From positions 1 through 64,000 of the forward strand of contig JAVJUA010000068.1 in assembly GCA_040219935.1 (NCBI GenBank): a stretch of 64,000 nt of DNA, given 5' to 3'. Below the pieces are notes generated by a model that was not told where the DNA came from, did not search any database, and was given only the letters and a program-made list of their open reading frames with translations. The stretch's first letter is position 1, and each line of letters begins with the position of its first letter. The stretch comes from UBA7803 sp040219935. GTDB taxonomy: Bacteria > Pseudomonadota > Gammaproteobacteria > Pseudomonadales > Azotimanducaceae. Position numbers and translations under genes: made by a program. Shown piece by piece: positions 1 through 9,463 of the stretch.

Positions 1-6
1 TCGCGC

Positions 7-97
7 GCCGGGTAACACCTGCTGGCCAGCGGGCGTCAGCGTTTTAGCGGCGGCGGAATACTGCGGGGCCTGAACAGGCCAGCAGGTGTTCCCCGGC
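7..97. repeat. 91-bp element with 21-bp terminal inverted repeats (copy A)
   Basis: Positions 7-27 and 77-97 are inverted copies matching at 20 of 21 bases, separated by 49 bases. The ends read GCCGG inward on one side and CCGGC outward on the other. Length, arm length and terminal bases match the second element at 257-346, although the internal arm sequences differ. This suggests two members of one family of hairpin-forming repeats, with function unknown. REP-like or non-autonomous mobile elements are possible. Confidence 0.7.
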
Positions 98-256
98 ACA
101 CGCCCGCCCCCCAACCCCCTGCTCTCGTCCTTGGTTGCGGGGAGACGCTGCAAGCGCATCGTCTGTGCCGAGCCGAATCGCGCGGCCGTGAGCCATGGCG
201 CCGGAAGCTGCGTTCTTAAACGTGACAAGCAGATTGTGGGGTGGTGTGGGGGCGTG

Positions 257-346
257 GCCGGACAGGCCTTTTCGCGCGTTAAGCCACGCATCTCATCTCA
301 GAGCCCGACGACAATGACGGCCGCTGCGCGAAAAGGCCTGTCCGGC
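257..346. repeat. 90-bp element with perfect 21-bp terminal inverted repeats (copy B)
   Basis: Positions 257-277 and 326-346 are perfect reverse complements over 21 bases, with a 48-base spacer. The inverted homology resumes outside the arms: GGGGGCG at 248-254 against CGCCCCC at 350-356. The architecture is almost identical to the element at 7-97. No coding potential is visible inside. Confidence 0.75.
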
Positions 347-403
347 AGGCGCCCCCGTTCAACGCCACACAAATCTGCGCCCCTTCAACACCGCACGAAC
401 CTG

Positions 404-430
404 CGGCGCCCGGATTGACTCCGGGCGCCG
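404..430 (-). terminator. Hairpin after hppA, possible terminator
   Basis: Positions 404-414 and 420-430 form a perfect 11-bp GC-rich stem with a 5-base loop, 10 bases past the hppA stop codon on the minus strand. No clear U-run follows, so it may end transcription imperfectly or only protect the 3' end. Confidence 0.5.
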
Positions 431-440
431 GCGCGCAGGA

Positions 441-2471
<2,031 letters not shown>

Positions 2472-2574
2472 GGAATTCCCCACTCCCAGATCTGAACAAG
2501 AGGCCGGGCGCGCCAGCCGGTTATTTTTCGAATCGACCGCTCTCGGCACCCGGGCCGGACGCGCGGCGGCGCGT

Positions 2575-2603
2575 ATTCTAGCTATTCGTGATCCGAATAA
2601 GAA
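2575..2603 (-). promoter_or_regulatory. Candidate sigma-70 promoter for hppA
   Basis: On the minus strand TTCTTA (2603-2598) and TAGAAT (2580-2575) are separated by 17 bases. Predicted transcription would start near 2568, giving a leader of about 95 nt before the hppA ATG at 2471. The gap from the upstream DUF2333 gene is 148 bases, so hppA probably has its own promoter. Confidence 0.45.
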
Positions 2604-2619
2604 CCGCCGCCCGGCGCTT

Positions 2620-3654
2620 TCATCCCTGGGACAGAAGCTGGCGCAGGTCGCTGATGCCGGCGTTGGCCCGGGACACGTAGGACGCCATGACCAGCGAGTG
2701 ATTGGCCAACGGTCCGAAGCCGCTGCCGTTCAGAATCATCGGGCTCCACAGCGGGTCCTGGGTGGGTTCGAGCTCGCGGATGATCTGCTGCAGGCTCACC
2801 AGCGCGTTCTTGTTCTCCAGCACGTCGCGGAAGTCGTGCTCCATGGCGCGCAGCAGGTGCAGCAGGGCCCAGGTCTGGCCCCGGGCCTCGAAGAACACGT
2901 CATCGAGCTCGAGCCACGGGGTCTGGTAGGCCTCCTCCGCCGGCGTCCGGGTCGACTGGGTGGCCGCCGGGTCGCCGGCCAGGCTGGTGTCGAGCTGGCG
3001 CTTGCCGACGCTGGCCGACAGCCGCTGGGACAGGCTGCCGAGGCGGGTTTCCACCCCCTGCAGGTACTGGCGCAGGTTGTCCGCCCGGGCGTAGAACTGG
3101 GCGCGCCGGTTGGCGGGGTCGGCGAGCCGGTCCAGGTAGCTGTGGAACAGGCGGATGCCGTCGCGGTACTCGCTCTCGGTCTGGGGGAAGGCCCAGCTCG
3201 AGCTGTCGAAGAAGAACTTGCCCTCGGCCACGGAGAGATCCGGATCTTCGGTGGACTGGCTCTGAGAGCGGGAAAAGTCGATGCGGTACGCCCGGGCGGC
3301 GTCGCGGATCTGGGTCAGCACGCCGAACTCCCAGTTGGGCACGTTGTCGAGCCAGACGCCCGGCGGCAACAGGTCGTTGGAGAGATAGCCGCCGCGCTTG
3401 TCGAGCAGCGTCTCCGCCAGGCGGATCAGGGTGGCGGTGGTGGTGTAGCCGGTGACCGTTTCGCGGCCGCCCTCGGCGGCGTGGGCAGCCGCGTGCTCGT
3501 TGACGTCGAACACGGGGGGCTGGTGGTTCCACCACCAGGCCAGCACCAGACACACCAGCAGGTAGGCGGCGATCAGGGCGGCCGCGATGCGGCCCGCCCG
3601 CCCCAGACGCTGAGGCAACTGCTGCAGGCTCTGCCATGGATGGCGGATGGACAT
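2620..3654 (-). CDS. DUF2333 family inner-membrane protein
   Basis: The 344-residue protein has one membrane segment near residues 22-42 (IAAALIAAYLLVCLVLAWWW), a short cytoplasmic N-terminus and a large periplasmic domain. Conserved stretches GGYLSNDLLPPGVWLDN and NWEFGVLTQIRD match DUF2333, a family of unknown function common in Gammaproteobacteria. Its start lies 10 bases after the stop of the TPR lipoprotein gene, so the two are probably co-transcribed. The ATG at 3654 has AGGAGA upstream. No catalytic motif is recognised. Confidence 0.85.
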   Translation of the reverse strand: MSIRHPWQSLQQLPQRLGRAGRIAAALIAAYLLVCLVLAWWWNHQPPVFDVNEHAAAHAAEGGRETVTGYTTTATLIRLAETLLDKRGGYLSNDLLPPGVWLDNVPNWEFGVLTQIRDAARAYRIDFSRSQSQSTEDPDLSVAEGKFFFDSSSWAFPQTESEYRDGIRLFHSYLDRLADPANRRAQFYARADNLRQYLQGVETRLGSLSQRLSASVGKRQLDTSLAGDPAATQSTRTPAEEAYQTPWLELDDVFFEARGQTWALLHLLRAMEHDFRDVLENKNALVSLQQIIRELEPTQDPLWSPMILNGSGFGPLANHSLVMASYVSRANAGISDLRQLLSQG

Positions 3655-3664
3655 CTTCGTTCTC

Positions 3665-4474
3665 CTATGGCTTCGGGGTCAGGTCGGGAAAGCACAGCAC
3701 GTCCACCCGGGGCGGACCGCCGATGGAGAGCTGGGCGCGGATCCGGTCGCGCCCCTGGGACTCGCTCATCTGCTGGTACATCCAGCGGCCCTCCGGGTCG
3801 TTGCGGGCTACGATCTCGGCCCGGCAGCCATCGCCGCGGCTGGCCAGCCCCGCCTGGCGCAGCACGTCCACCGCGTCGCTGCGGCGGTCGCGCACGGCGT
3901 CGCCGTCCAGGGCGAAGCGGCGCCGGTCGGCGTCGTCCAGCAGGCTGATCTGGATCTCGGCCGGGGCGATGCCCGGGTGCTTCGGGTCTACCAGGCGGGC
4001 ACGGTCGAGGGCGGAGCGGGCCGCGGGAAAGCGGCCCTGCTCGGCGGCGCCGAGGGCCATTTCCAGGTAGCGCTCGACAATGCGCTCGATGCCGTGCCGG
4101 GCCTCGCGGTTGCCGGGGTCGAGCAACAGCACGCGCTCGTAGAGATCGAGCGCGCTGTTGCGGGCCGGGTAGCTCAGATGGTCACGGGCGATGGCCCGGT
4201 CGCCGTCCTCGATCAGGTCGCGGATCAGGGCCAGCTCGGCCGGCGTCGGACCCGCCGGCACCGGCTCCGATTCCGGCGCCTCCGTGACCGTCGGTTCGAT
4301 CGCAGGCGGCGGCGCCTGCGGCGCCGGCGGCGGGCGGCCGAAGGGCAGCCCGGCGCAACCGGCCAGCAGGCAGGCGGCCGTCCAGGCGGCGGCCGTCCGG
4401 ACGACGGCCCGCCAGTGCGGCACGGCGCACGCGGTGGAATGGCGGTTTTCGGTAGACTTCACGGCACAGGTCAC
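3665..4474 (-). CDS. Probable TPR-containing lipoprotein
   Basis: The 269-residue product has a hydrophobic segment ending in the lipobox LLAGC (Cys about residue 40). A Pro/Ala-rich linker follows, then helical repeats such as ALDLYERVLLLDPGNREARHGI and a second ARSALDRARLVDPKHPGIAP unit, which are typical TPRs. It is predicted to be an envelope lipoprotein acting as a scaffold. The start is uncertain. GTG at 4474 has GGAG about 11 bases upstream, but its n-region is long and an internal GTG would give a more standard signal peptide. It sits upstream of, and probably in operon with, the DUF2333 gene. Confidence 0.7.
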   Translation of the reverse strand: MTCAVKSTENRHSTACAVPHWRAVVRTAAAWTAACLLAGCAGLPFGRPPPAPQAPPPAIEPTVTEAPESEPVPAGPTPAELALIRDLIEDGDRAIARDHLSYPARNSALDLYERVLLLDPGNREARHGIERIVERYLEMALGAAEQGRFPAARSALDRARLVDPKHPGIAPAEIQISLLDDADRRRFALDGDAVRDRRSDAVDVLRQAGLASRGDGCRAEIVARNDPEGRWMYQQMSESQGRDRIRAQLSIGGPPRVDVLCFPDLTPKP

Positions 4475-4572
4475 GCGCTGGGCTGGCTCCGGCGGGTATA
4501 GTGCCCGCTCATCCGGCGAACTCCAACCGCGCCGGGAGGTCAGACCCAGCCAGACGACATCGGGACGGCGTT

Positions 4573-6528
4573 TTGCTTCATCACAGTGCTAGCTCGTTCG
4601 ACCGTCGCGCCGGCTTCCCGGCCGCGACCGCGCTGCTGCGCCGGGTGGCGGCGCTCGGGCTGCTGCTGCTGGCCGGTACCGCGGCGGCGGCCGATGGCGT
4701 TTCGGCGCTGCAGCGGCTGCTGGATCAGGAGCCCGAATTCCTGTCCGTGGACCAGGCGTTCCGCCTCAGCCACACCGTGGCCGACGACGGCGCCGTGCTG
4801 GTGCGCTGGGAGATGCCCGACGGCTACTACCTCTACCGCCACCGCTTTGACTTCCAGGTCCGCGCTCCGGGCGGCGGGCCGGCACCGGTCGCCCTCGGTG
4901 CGCCGGAGATTCCGCCCGGCAAGCACAAGGTCGACGAGTACTTCGGTGAGGTCGAGGTCTACTACCAGCAGGCCCAGGCGCGGGTGCCGGTGGCGTCCGG
5001 CGCGGGCGTGGTGGAGTTCGGCATCAGCTATCAGGGCTGCGCCGATGCGGGGCTGTGCTATCCCCCGGAGACCAGGTGGTTCCCCATGACCCTGGCGGCC
5101 TCGGGCGCGGCGGGCGGTCCGGGAGCGGCAGCGGCGACATCGGCCGCACCGGCGGTGCCGGTCACCGAGGAGCAGTCGCTGGCAGCCATGCTCGGCAGCG
5201 GCAGCCTGACCACGGCGCTGCTGCTGTTCTTTCTCGGCGGCATCGGCCTCGCCTTCACGCCCTGCGTGCTGCCCATGGTGCCCATTCTGTCCAGCATCAT
5301 CGTCGGCCAGTCCGGGTCGATGACCCGTGGCCGGGCGTTCTCCCTGTCGTCGGCCTACGTGCTCGGCATGGCGGCGACCTATGCGGCCGTGGGCACGCTC
5401 ATGGGCCTGTTCGGCGCCAGCCTGAACCTGCAGGCGGCGCTGCAATCGCCGCCGGTGCTGATCGGCTTCGCGCTGGCGTTCGTGGCGCTGTCGCTGGCCA
5501 TGTTCGGCTTCTACGAGCTGCGTCTGCCGCAGCGCTGGCAGGACGGCCTGAACAGCTTCGGCAACCGCTTCGGCGGCGGCAACCACGTGAGCGTGGTGGT
5601 GATGGGCGCGCTGTCGGCGCTGGTGGTATCGCCGTGCGTGTCGGCGCCGCTGGCCGGGGCCCTGATCTACATCAGCGCTTCCGGCGACGCCGTGCTCGGC
5701 GGCAGCGCGCTGCTGGCGCTGGGCCTCGGCATGGGCGTGCCGCTGCTGATCATCGGCGCCAGCGGTGGCCACCTGCTGCCGCGCGCGGGCGCCTGGATGG
5801 ACGGGGTCAAGGCCGTGTTCGGCGTCGGCCTGCTGGCGGTGGCCGTGTGGCTGCTGGAGCGGGTGGTGCCGCCGGCAGCCACGCTGGCGCTGTGGGCCGC
5901 ATTGGCCATCGGCTGTGGCGTCTACCTCGGCGCGCTGGACTTCTCGCCACGCGCGGGCCTGGCACAGCTGCGCAAGGCCGGTGGCGCATTCAGCTTCATA
6001 TACGGCGTGCTGCTGCTGATCGGCGCCGCCAGCGGTGCCCATGATCCGTTGAAGCCGCTGGCGCCGTTCGGAGCCGTGGCCACCGCCGGCCAGGGTGCTG
6101 AGCCCGCCGGCGGCAAGGCAGGCTGGGTCGCTGTCGCCAGCCTCGACGAGGTGCGTGCCGAGGTCGCCAGCGCTCAGGCGGCCGGCCGGCCGGCCCTGCT
6201 CGATCTCTACGCCGACTGGTGCATCTCCTGCAAGGTCATGGAGCGTTCCGTGTTTCCGCGGCCCGAGGTCGCGTCCCGGCTGCAGCAGTTCCACCTGCTG
6301 CGCGCCGACGTCACGCGCAACGACGCCGAGGACAAGGCGCTGCTGCAGGCCTTCGGGCTGTTCGGCCCGCCGAGCCTGGTGTTCTTCGGTGACGGCGGGC
6401 GCGAGCTCGGCGACGTGCGCATCCAGGGGGAGATCGGCGCCGAGGCGCTGGCCGCCCACCTGCAGGCCGTCCTCGACCGGGAGCGGGCCGCGGCCGCGTC
6501 CGCGTCCGCCGTTGCCGCGAACTGGTAG
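4573..6528 (+). CDS. dsbD: Thiol:disulfide interchange protein DsbD
   Basis: DsbD carries reductant across the inner membrane to periplasmic partners such as DsbC and cytochrome c maturation proteins. All three modules are visible: an N-terminal periplasmic domain with the Cys pair in YQGCADAGLCYPP; an eight-helix membrane domain with TPCVLPMVPI and SPCVSAPLAGAL; and a C-terminal thioredoxin-like domain with DWCISCK (both Cys coded near 6220-6231). The frame is open from GTG 4501, but that codon overlaps a -10-like TATAGT (4497-4502) and gives an overlong signal peptide, so TTG 4573 is preferred, without certainty. The gene heads the dsbD-aroQ-accB-prmA-dusB-fis-purHD order. The linker before the thioredoxin domain carries an in-frame palindromic repeat (6102-6122). 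Confidence 0.93.
   Translation: MLHHSASSFDRRAGFPAATALLRRVAALGLLLLAGTAAAADGVSALQRLLDQEPEFLSVDQAFRLSHTVADDGAVLVRWEMPDGYYLYRHRFDFQVRAPGGGPAPVALGAPEIPPGKHKVDEYFGEVEVYYQQAQARVPVASGAGVVEFGISYQGCADAGLCYPPETRWFPMTLAASGAAGGPGAAAATSAAPAVPVTEEQSLAAMLGSGSLTTALLLFFLGGIGLAFTPCVLPMVPILSSIIVGQSGSMTRGRAFSLSSAYVLGMAATYAAVGTLMGLFGASLNLQAALQSPPVLIGFALAFVALSLAMFGFYELRLPQRWQDGLNSFGNRFGGGNHVSVVVMGALSALVVSPCVSAPLAGALIYISASGDAVLGGSALLALGLGMGVPLLIIGASGGHLLPRAGAWMDGVKAVFGVGLLAVAVWLLERVVPPAATLALWAALAIGCGVYLGALDFSPRAGLAQLRKAGGAFSFIYGVLLLIGAASGAHDPLKPLAPFGAVATAGQGAEPAGGKAGWVAVASLDEVRAEVASAQAAGRPALLDLYADWCISCKVMERSVFPRPEVASRLQQFHLLRADVTRNDAEDKALLQAFGLFGPPSLVFFGDGGRELGDVRIQGEIGAEALAAHLQAVLDRERAAAASASAVAANW
6102..6122 (+). 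repeat. In-frame palindromic 21-mer coding PAGGKAG (copy 1, in dsbD)
   Basis: This 21-base stretch matches 7827-7847 in prmA at 20 of 21 bases and is read in the same frame, giving the same peptide PAGGKAG. In the prmA copy CCTGCC and GGCAGG can pair around the loop; here the left arm has one changed base. It lies in the linker between the DsbD membrane and thioredoxin domains, where an insertion would be tolerated. Confidence 0.55.
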
Positions 6529-6584
6529 ATTACCCGGGCGTAGTCGCCCAGAATCCGCCCTCAGGTAATTACGGAAACGGCACG

Positions 6585-7031
6585 ATGGCGCGACTGCTGG
6601 TGCTGCACGGCCCCAATCTGAACCTGCTGGGCAGCCGCGAGCCCGAAGTCTACGGGCGTGACACCCTGGCCGACATCGAGCGCCGGCTGGAGGCCGCGGT
6701 GAAGCCCGGCGGTCATCACCTGACCTGTCATCAGAGCAACGCCGAGCATGAGCTGGTGGCGCACATCCATCGAGCCAAGACCGACGGCGTGGACTTCATC
6801 GTCTTCAACCCGGGTGCCTTCACCCACACCAGCATCGCCCTGCGCGACGCGCTGCTCGGCGTCGCCATCCCCTTCATCGAGGTGCATCTGTCCAACGTCC
6901 ATGCCCGGGAGCCGTTCCGCCAGCACTCGTACCTGAGCGACGTGGCGGTGGGCGTGATCACCGGTCTGGGTGCCCATGGCTACGAACTCGCCGTGGCGGC
7001 CGCGCTGCGGCGGCTGGGCCAGTCGGGCTGA
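6585..7031 (+). CDS. aroQ: 3-dehydroquinate dehydratase, type II
   Basis: AroQ is a cytoplasmic shikimate-pathway enzyme that dehydrates 3-dehydroquinate to 3-dehydroshikimate. The 148-residue length is standard for the dodecameric type II family. The N-terminal LHGPNLNLLG motif, catalytic Tyr23 (EPEVYG) and catalytic His101 (EVHLSNVHARE) are all present. It follows dsbD by 56 bases and precedes accB by about 10 bases, the usual gammaproteobacterial order. ATG at 6585 is preceded by a weak GGAAA. Confidence 0.96.
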   Translation: MARLLVLHGPNLNLLGSREPEVYGRDTLADIERRLEAAVKPGGHHLTCHQSNAEHELVAHIHRAKTDGVDFIVFNPGAFTHTSIALRDALLGVAIPFIEVHLSNVHAREPFRQHSYLSDVAVGVITGLGAHGYELAVAAALRRLGQSG

Positions 7032-7041
7032 GGGCGTGACC

Positions 7042-7455
7042 ATGGATCTGCGCAAGATCAAGAAGCTCATCGACCTGGCAGAGGCATCCGGCCTCGCCGA
7101 GCTGGAGGTGCGCACGGCCGACGAGACCGTACGCATCGTCCGCAGCCGCGGCGCGGCGCCGCCGGCCGGCGCGTCTGGAGGCGACGCGGCGCCGTCGCGC
7201 CGGGTAGCGGCGGACGTGCAGGGCGTCGCCGTGCGCGCGCCCATGGCCGGAACGTTCTACGCGGCGCCCGAGCCGGGTGCGGAGCCGTTCGTGCGCGAGG
7301 GTCAGAGCGTCCGCCCCGGCGACGTGCTGTGCATCATCGAGAGCATGAAGATGCTGAACGAGATCAGGGCGGAGCAGGGCGGGATCTGCACCGCCGTGGC
7401 CGTCGCCAACGGCCAGGCGGTCGGTGCCGGCGACGTGCTGATGCGCATTGCCTGA
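7042..7455 (+). CDS. accB: Biotin carboxyl carrier protein of acetyl-CoA carboxylase
   Basis: AccB carries the biotin that shuttles CO2 from biotin carboxylase to the carboxyltransferase in fatty-acid synthesis. The 137-residue product begins MDLRKIKKLIDLAEAS, has an Ala/Pro-rich linker and ends in a biotinyl domain with the site ESMKMLNEI (Lys103 biotinylated). The frame extends upstream into aroQ, but ATG 7042 matches the family N-terminus. GTG 7036 in the same frame is an alternative. Unusually, the next gene is prmA, not accC, which normally follows accB directly. Confidence 0.95.
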   Translation: MDLRKIKKLIDLAEASGLAELEVRTADETVRIVRSRGAAPPAGASGGDAAPSRRVAADVQGVAVRAPMAGTFYAAPEPGAEPFVREGQSVRPGDVLCIIESMKMLNEIRAEQGGICTAVAVANGQAVGAGDVLMRIA

Positions 7456-7470
7456 GCCGATCGCGCCGCC

Positions 7471-8379
7471 ATGACCTGGTTGCAGCTCAGCGTCGCCGTC
7501 GGCCGTGATCAGGTAGACCGGGCCGACGCCGTGCTGCAGGCCGGCGGCGCCCATGCGGTGAGCCTGTCGGCGGCCGGTGAGGAGGTGCTGCTCGAGCCCC
7601 TGCCCGGGCAGCAGCCGCTGTGGCATCAGGTGCGTCTCGAGGCGCTGCTCGAGCCGGACGCCGACCTGTCCGCCCTGCGGGCCGAGCTGGCGCCGCTGGG
7701 TGCGCGGCTGGTGGACGTGCAGTTCGTGGCGCCGGAAGACTGGCAGCAGCGCTGGCGCGCGCACGCCGTGCGCGCCTGCTTCGGCGGCAGGCTGTGGGTG
7801 CTGCCCCGGGACGAGCCGTTCGCCCCGCCTGCCGGCGGCAAGGCAGGTGCGGCCGGAAGCGCCGTCGCCGTGCTGCGCCTCGATCCGGGCCTCGCCTTCG
7901 GCTCCGGCTCTCACCCGACCACGCGGCTGTGCCTGGCTGGTCTGGCGGCGCAGCCGCTGGCCGGCCGCGACGTGCTCGACTTCGGCTGCGGCTCCGGCAT
8001 TCTGGCGCTGGCCGCATGCCTGCTGGGGGCCCGGCGCGTGGTCGCCGTGGATCATGATCCCCAGGCCCTGCTCGCGACCCGCGACAACGCTGCCTACAAT
8101 GACATCGATGAGCGGACGCTGACGGTGCTGACACCCGAGGCGCTGCTGGGTCCCGACCAGCCGCTGTGGCAGTTCGACGTGGTGGTGGCCAACATCCTGG
8201 CCCGGCCGCTGATCGATCTGGCGCCCGCCCTGTGCGCGGTCACGGCGCCGGGCGGGCTGCTGATGCTGTCGGGCCTGCTGGCCGAGCAGGCGGACATGGT
8301 TCGCGCCGCCTATCCTGAGGTACGTTTCGATGCGCCCGCGCACGAAGAGGAATGGATTCGTCTGGACGGACGGCGCTGA
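7471..8379 (+). CDS. prmA: Ribosomal protein L11 methyltransferase
   Basis: PrmA uses S-adenosylmethionine to trimethylate ribosomal protein L11. The 302-residue product has the family's N-terminal recognition domain and a Rossmann methyltransferase domain. Its motifs are LDPGLAFGSGSHPTTRL, VLDFGCGSGILALAA (SAM-binding motif I) and VVANILARPLI. Just before the LDPG motif there is an extra Ala/Gly-rich loop containing PAGGKAG, coded by a palindromic 21-mer also found in dsbD. The gene starts 16 bases after accB and is probably co-transcribed. Confidence 0.96.
   Translation: MTWLQLSVAVGRDQVDRADAVLQAGGAHAVSLSAAGEEVLLEPLPGQQPLWHQVRLEALLEPDADLSALRAELAPLGARLVDVQFVAPEDWQQRWRAHAVRACFGGRLWVLPRDEPFAPPAGGKAGAAGSAVAVLRLDPGLAFGSGSHPTTRLCLAGLAAQPLAGRDVLDFGCGSGILALAACLLGARRVVAVDHDPQALLATRDNAAYNDIDERTLTVLTPEALLGPDQPLWQFDVVVANILARPLIDLAPALCAVTAPGGLLMLSGLLAEQADMVRAAYPEVRFDAPAHEEEWIRLDGRR
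7827..7847 (+). repeat. In-frame palindromic 21-mer coding PAGGKAG (copy 2, in prmA)
   Basis: The sequence can form a hairpin with arms CCTGCC (7828-7833) and GGCAGG (7842-7847). It matches the dsbD copy at 6102-6122 at 20 of 21 positions, in the same frame and orientation. It codes part of a loop that appears longer than in other PrmA proteins. Confidence 0.55.
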
Positions 8380-8404
8380 CCGCGCGGCCGACGAGCGACC
8401 ACAG

Positions 8405-9394
8405 ATGCCGGAAGACGATCTGGAACCGCTGATCACCGAGTGCCCGGGATGCCGCACCCGGTTCCGGGTATCCGAAGACCAGCTCCAGCGCGCTCGTGGG
8501 CGCGTGCGCTGCGGTGCCTGCCTGACCGTCTTCAATGGCGTCGAGCACCTCGACGGCGTCATCCCCCAGGCGCTGGACCAGGGCGCCGCCAGCCAGACGC
8601 TGGACGACCTGCTCGACGAGCTGACCGCGCAGCCGCTGGGGCAGCCACCGGCCCCGCCGGAGGTCGTGGCGCCGGCGCCGGAACGCGCCGAGCCTGAGGC
8701 CACGCCGCCACCGACGGACGAGCCTCGTTCAAAGCCCGGGGCGCAGCCGACGCCGCACCCGCAGCCCCAGCCCCAGCAGGCGGTCGCCAAGCCTTCGATC
8801 TCCGCGGTCGCCGCCGTGCCGGCGCACGAAGCCGAACCGGCGCCGGCGGCAGCGCCGGAGTTGGCGCCCGCGGCCGCGGTGAGCGCGCAGCCCATGCCGG
8901 CCCCGGTGGTGTTCGGCGAGCCGCGCCGGCGACGGCCCTGGCTGTGGCTGGGGGTGCCGCTTGGTGTGCTGCTGCTCGCTGCCCAGGTGCTGTGGCTGCG
9001 GTTCGACGACTGGTCCGCAGACCCGTTCTGGCGCGGCGTCTACGCGCCGCTGTGCGGCGTGCTCGGCTGCGAGCTGCCGGTGCAGCGCGACATCGGCGCG
9101 CTGGGCACGCGTCAGCTCGCCGTGCGCAGCCATCCGGACCAGCCCGGCGCCCTGCTGGTCAGCGCCGTGATCGTCAACGAGGCCGAATTCGCGCAGCCGT
9201 TCCCGATGCTGGAGCTGAGGTTCACCACGCCCCGTGGACTGCTGGTGGCCGGCCGCCGGTTCGCGCCCGCCGAGTATCTCTCCGGCGATGCCCGCGGCAT
9301 GACCCGGTTCCCGCCGCGCACGCCGGTGCAGATCGAGCTCACCATCGACGACCCCGGGCCCGACGCGGTGAACTATTTCCTCCGATTTCGCTGA
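8405..9394 (+). CDS. Zinc-ribbon, DUF3426 family membrane protein
   Basis: The 329-residue protein starts with a zinc ribbon (CPGCRTRF then VRCGACLTVF, residues about 14-40). A long Pro/Ala/Glu-rich disordered stretch, a membrane helix PWLWLGVPLGVLLLAAQVLW and a periplasmic DUF3426 domain ending FLRFR follow. The zinc-ribbon plus DUF3426 arrangement is common beside prmA in Proteobacteria, and its function is unknown. ATG 8405 lies 25 bases after prmA. A start at 8330 in the same frame would overlap prmA by 50 bases and would add residues not expected before the zinc ribbon. Confidence 0.88.
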   Translation: MPEDDLEPLITECPGCRTRFRVSEDQLQRARGRVRCGACLTVFNGVEHLDGVIPQALDQGAASQTLDDLLDELTAQPLGQPPAPPEVVAPAPERAEPEATPPPTDEPRSKPGAQPTPHPQPQPQQAVAKPSISAVAAVPAHEAEPAPAAAPELAPAAAVSAQPMPAPVVFGEPRRRRPWLWLGVPLGVLLLAAQVLWLRFDDWSADPFWRGVYAPLCGVLGCELPVQRDIGALGTRQLAVRSHPDQPGALLVSAVIVNEAEFAQPFPMLELRFTTPRGLLVAGRRFAPAEYLSGDARGMTRFPPRTPVQIELTIDDPGPDAVNYFLRFR

Positions 9395-9463
9395 GCGGCG
9401 TTGAGGTCGGGGGCCGAAGGCGTATCATTACGCCCCTTCTCCGGAACGCTCCCTCGGAATCAG

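Larger units (their letters stand above)
1..440. other. Gene-free region downstream of hppA with two inverted-repeat elements
   Basis: No convincing gene is seen in these 440 bases. The short open frames have no Shine-Dalgarno and read through the repeats. The region holds two separate elements with long inverted ends (7-97 and 257-346) and a compact hairpin at 404-430 just beyond the hppA stop. The rest is GC-rich with no recognisable motif. Confidence 0.7.

Noticed and set aside
4540..6459. Minus-strand open frame of 639 codons opposite dsbD
   Set aside because: Gln/His/Ala-rich with no domain; dsbD on the plus strand has all family motifs.
6958..8895. Minus-strand open frame of 645 codons across accB, prmA and the DUF3426 gene
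   Set aside because: Spans three well-supported genes on the other strand and shows only low-complexity composition.
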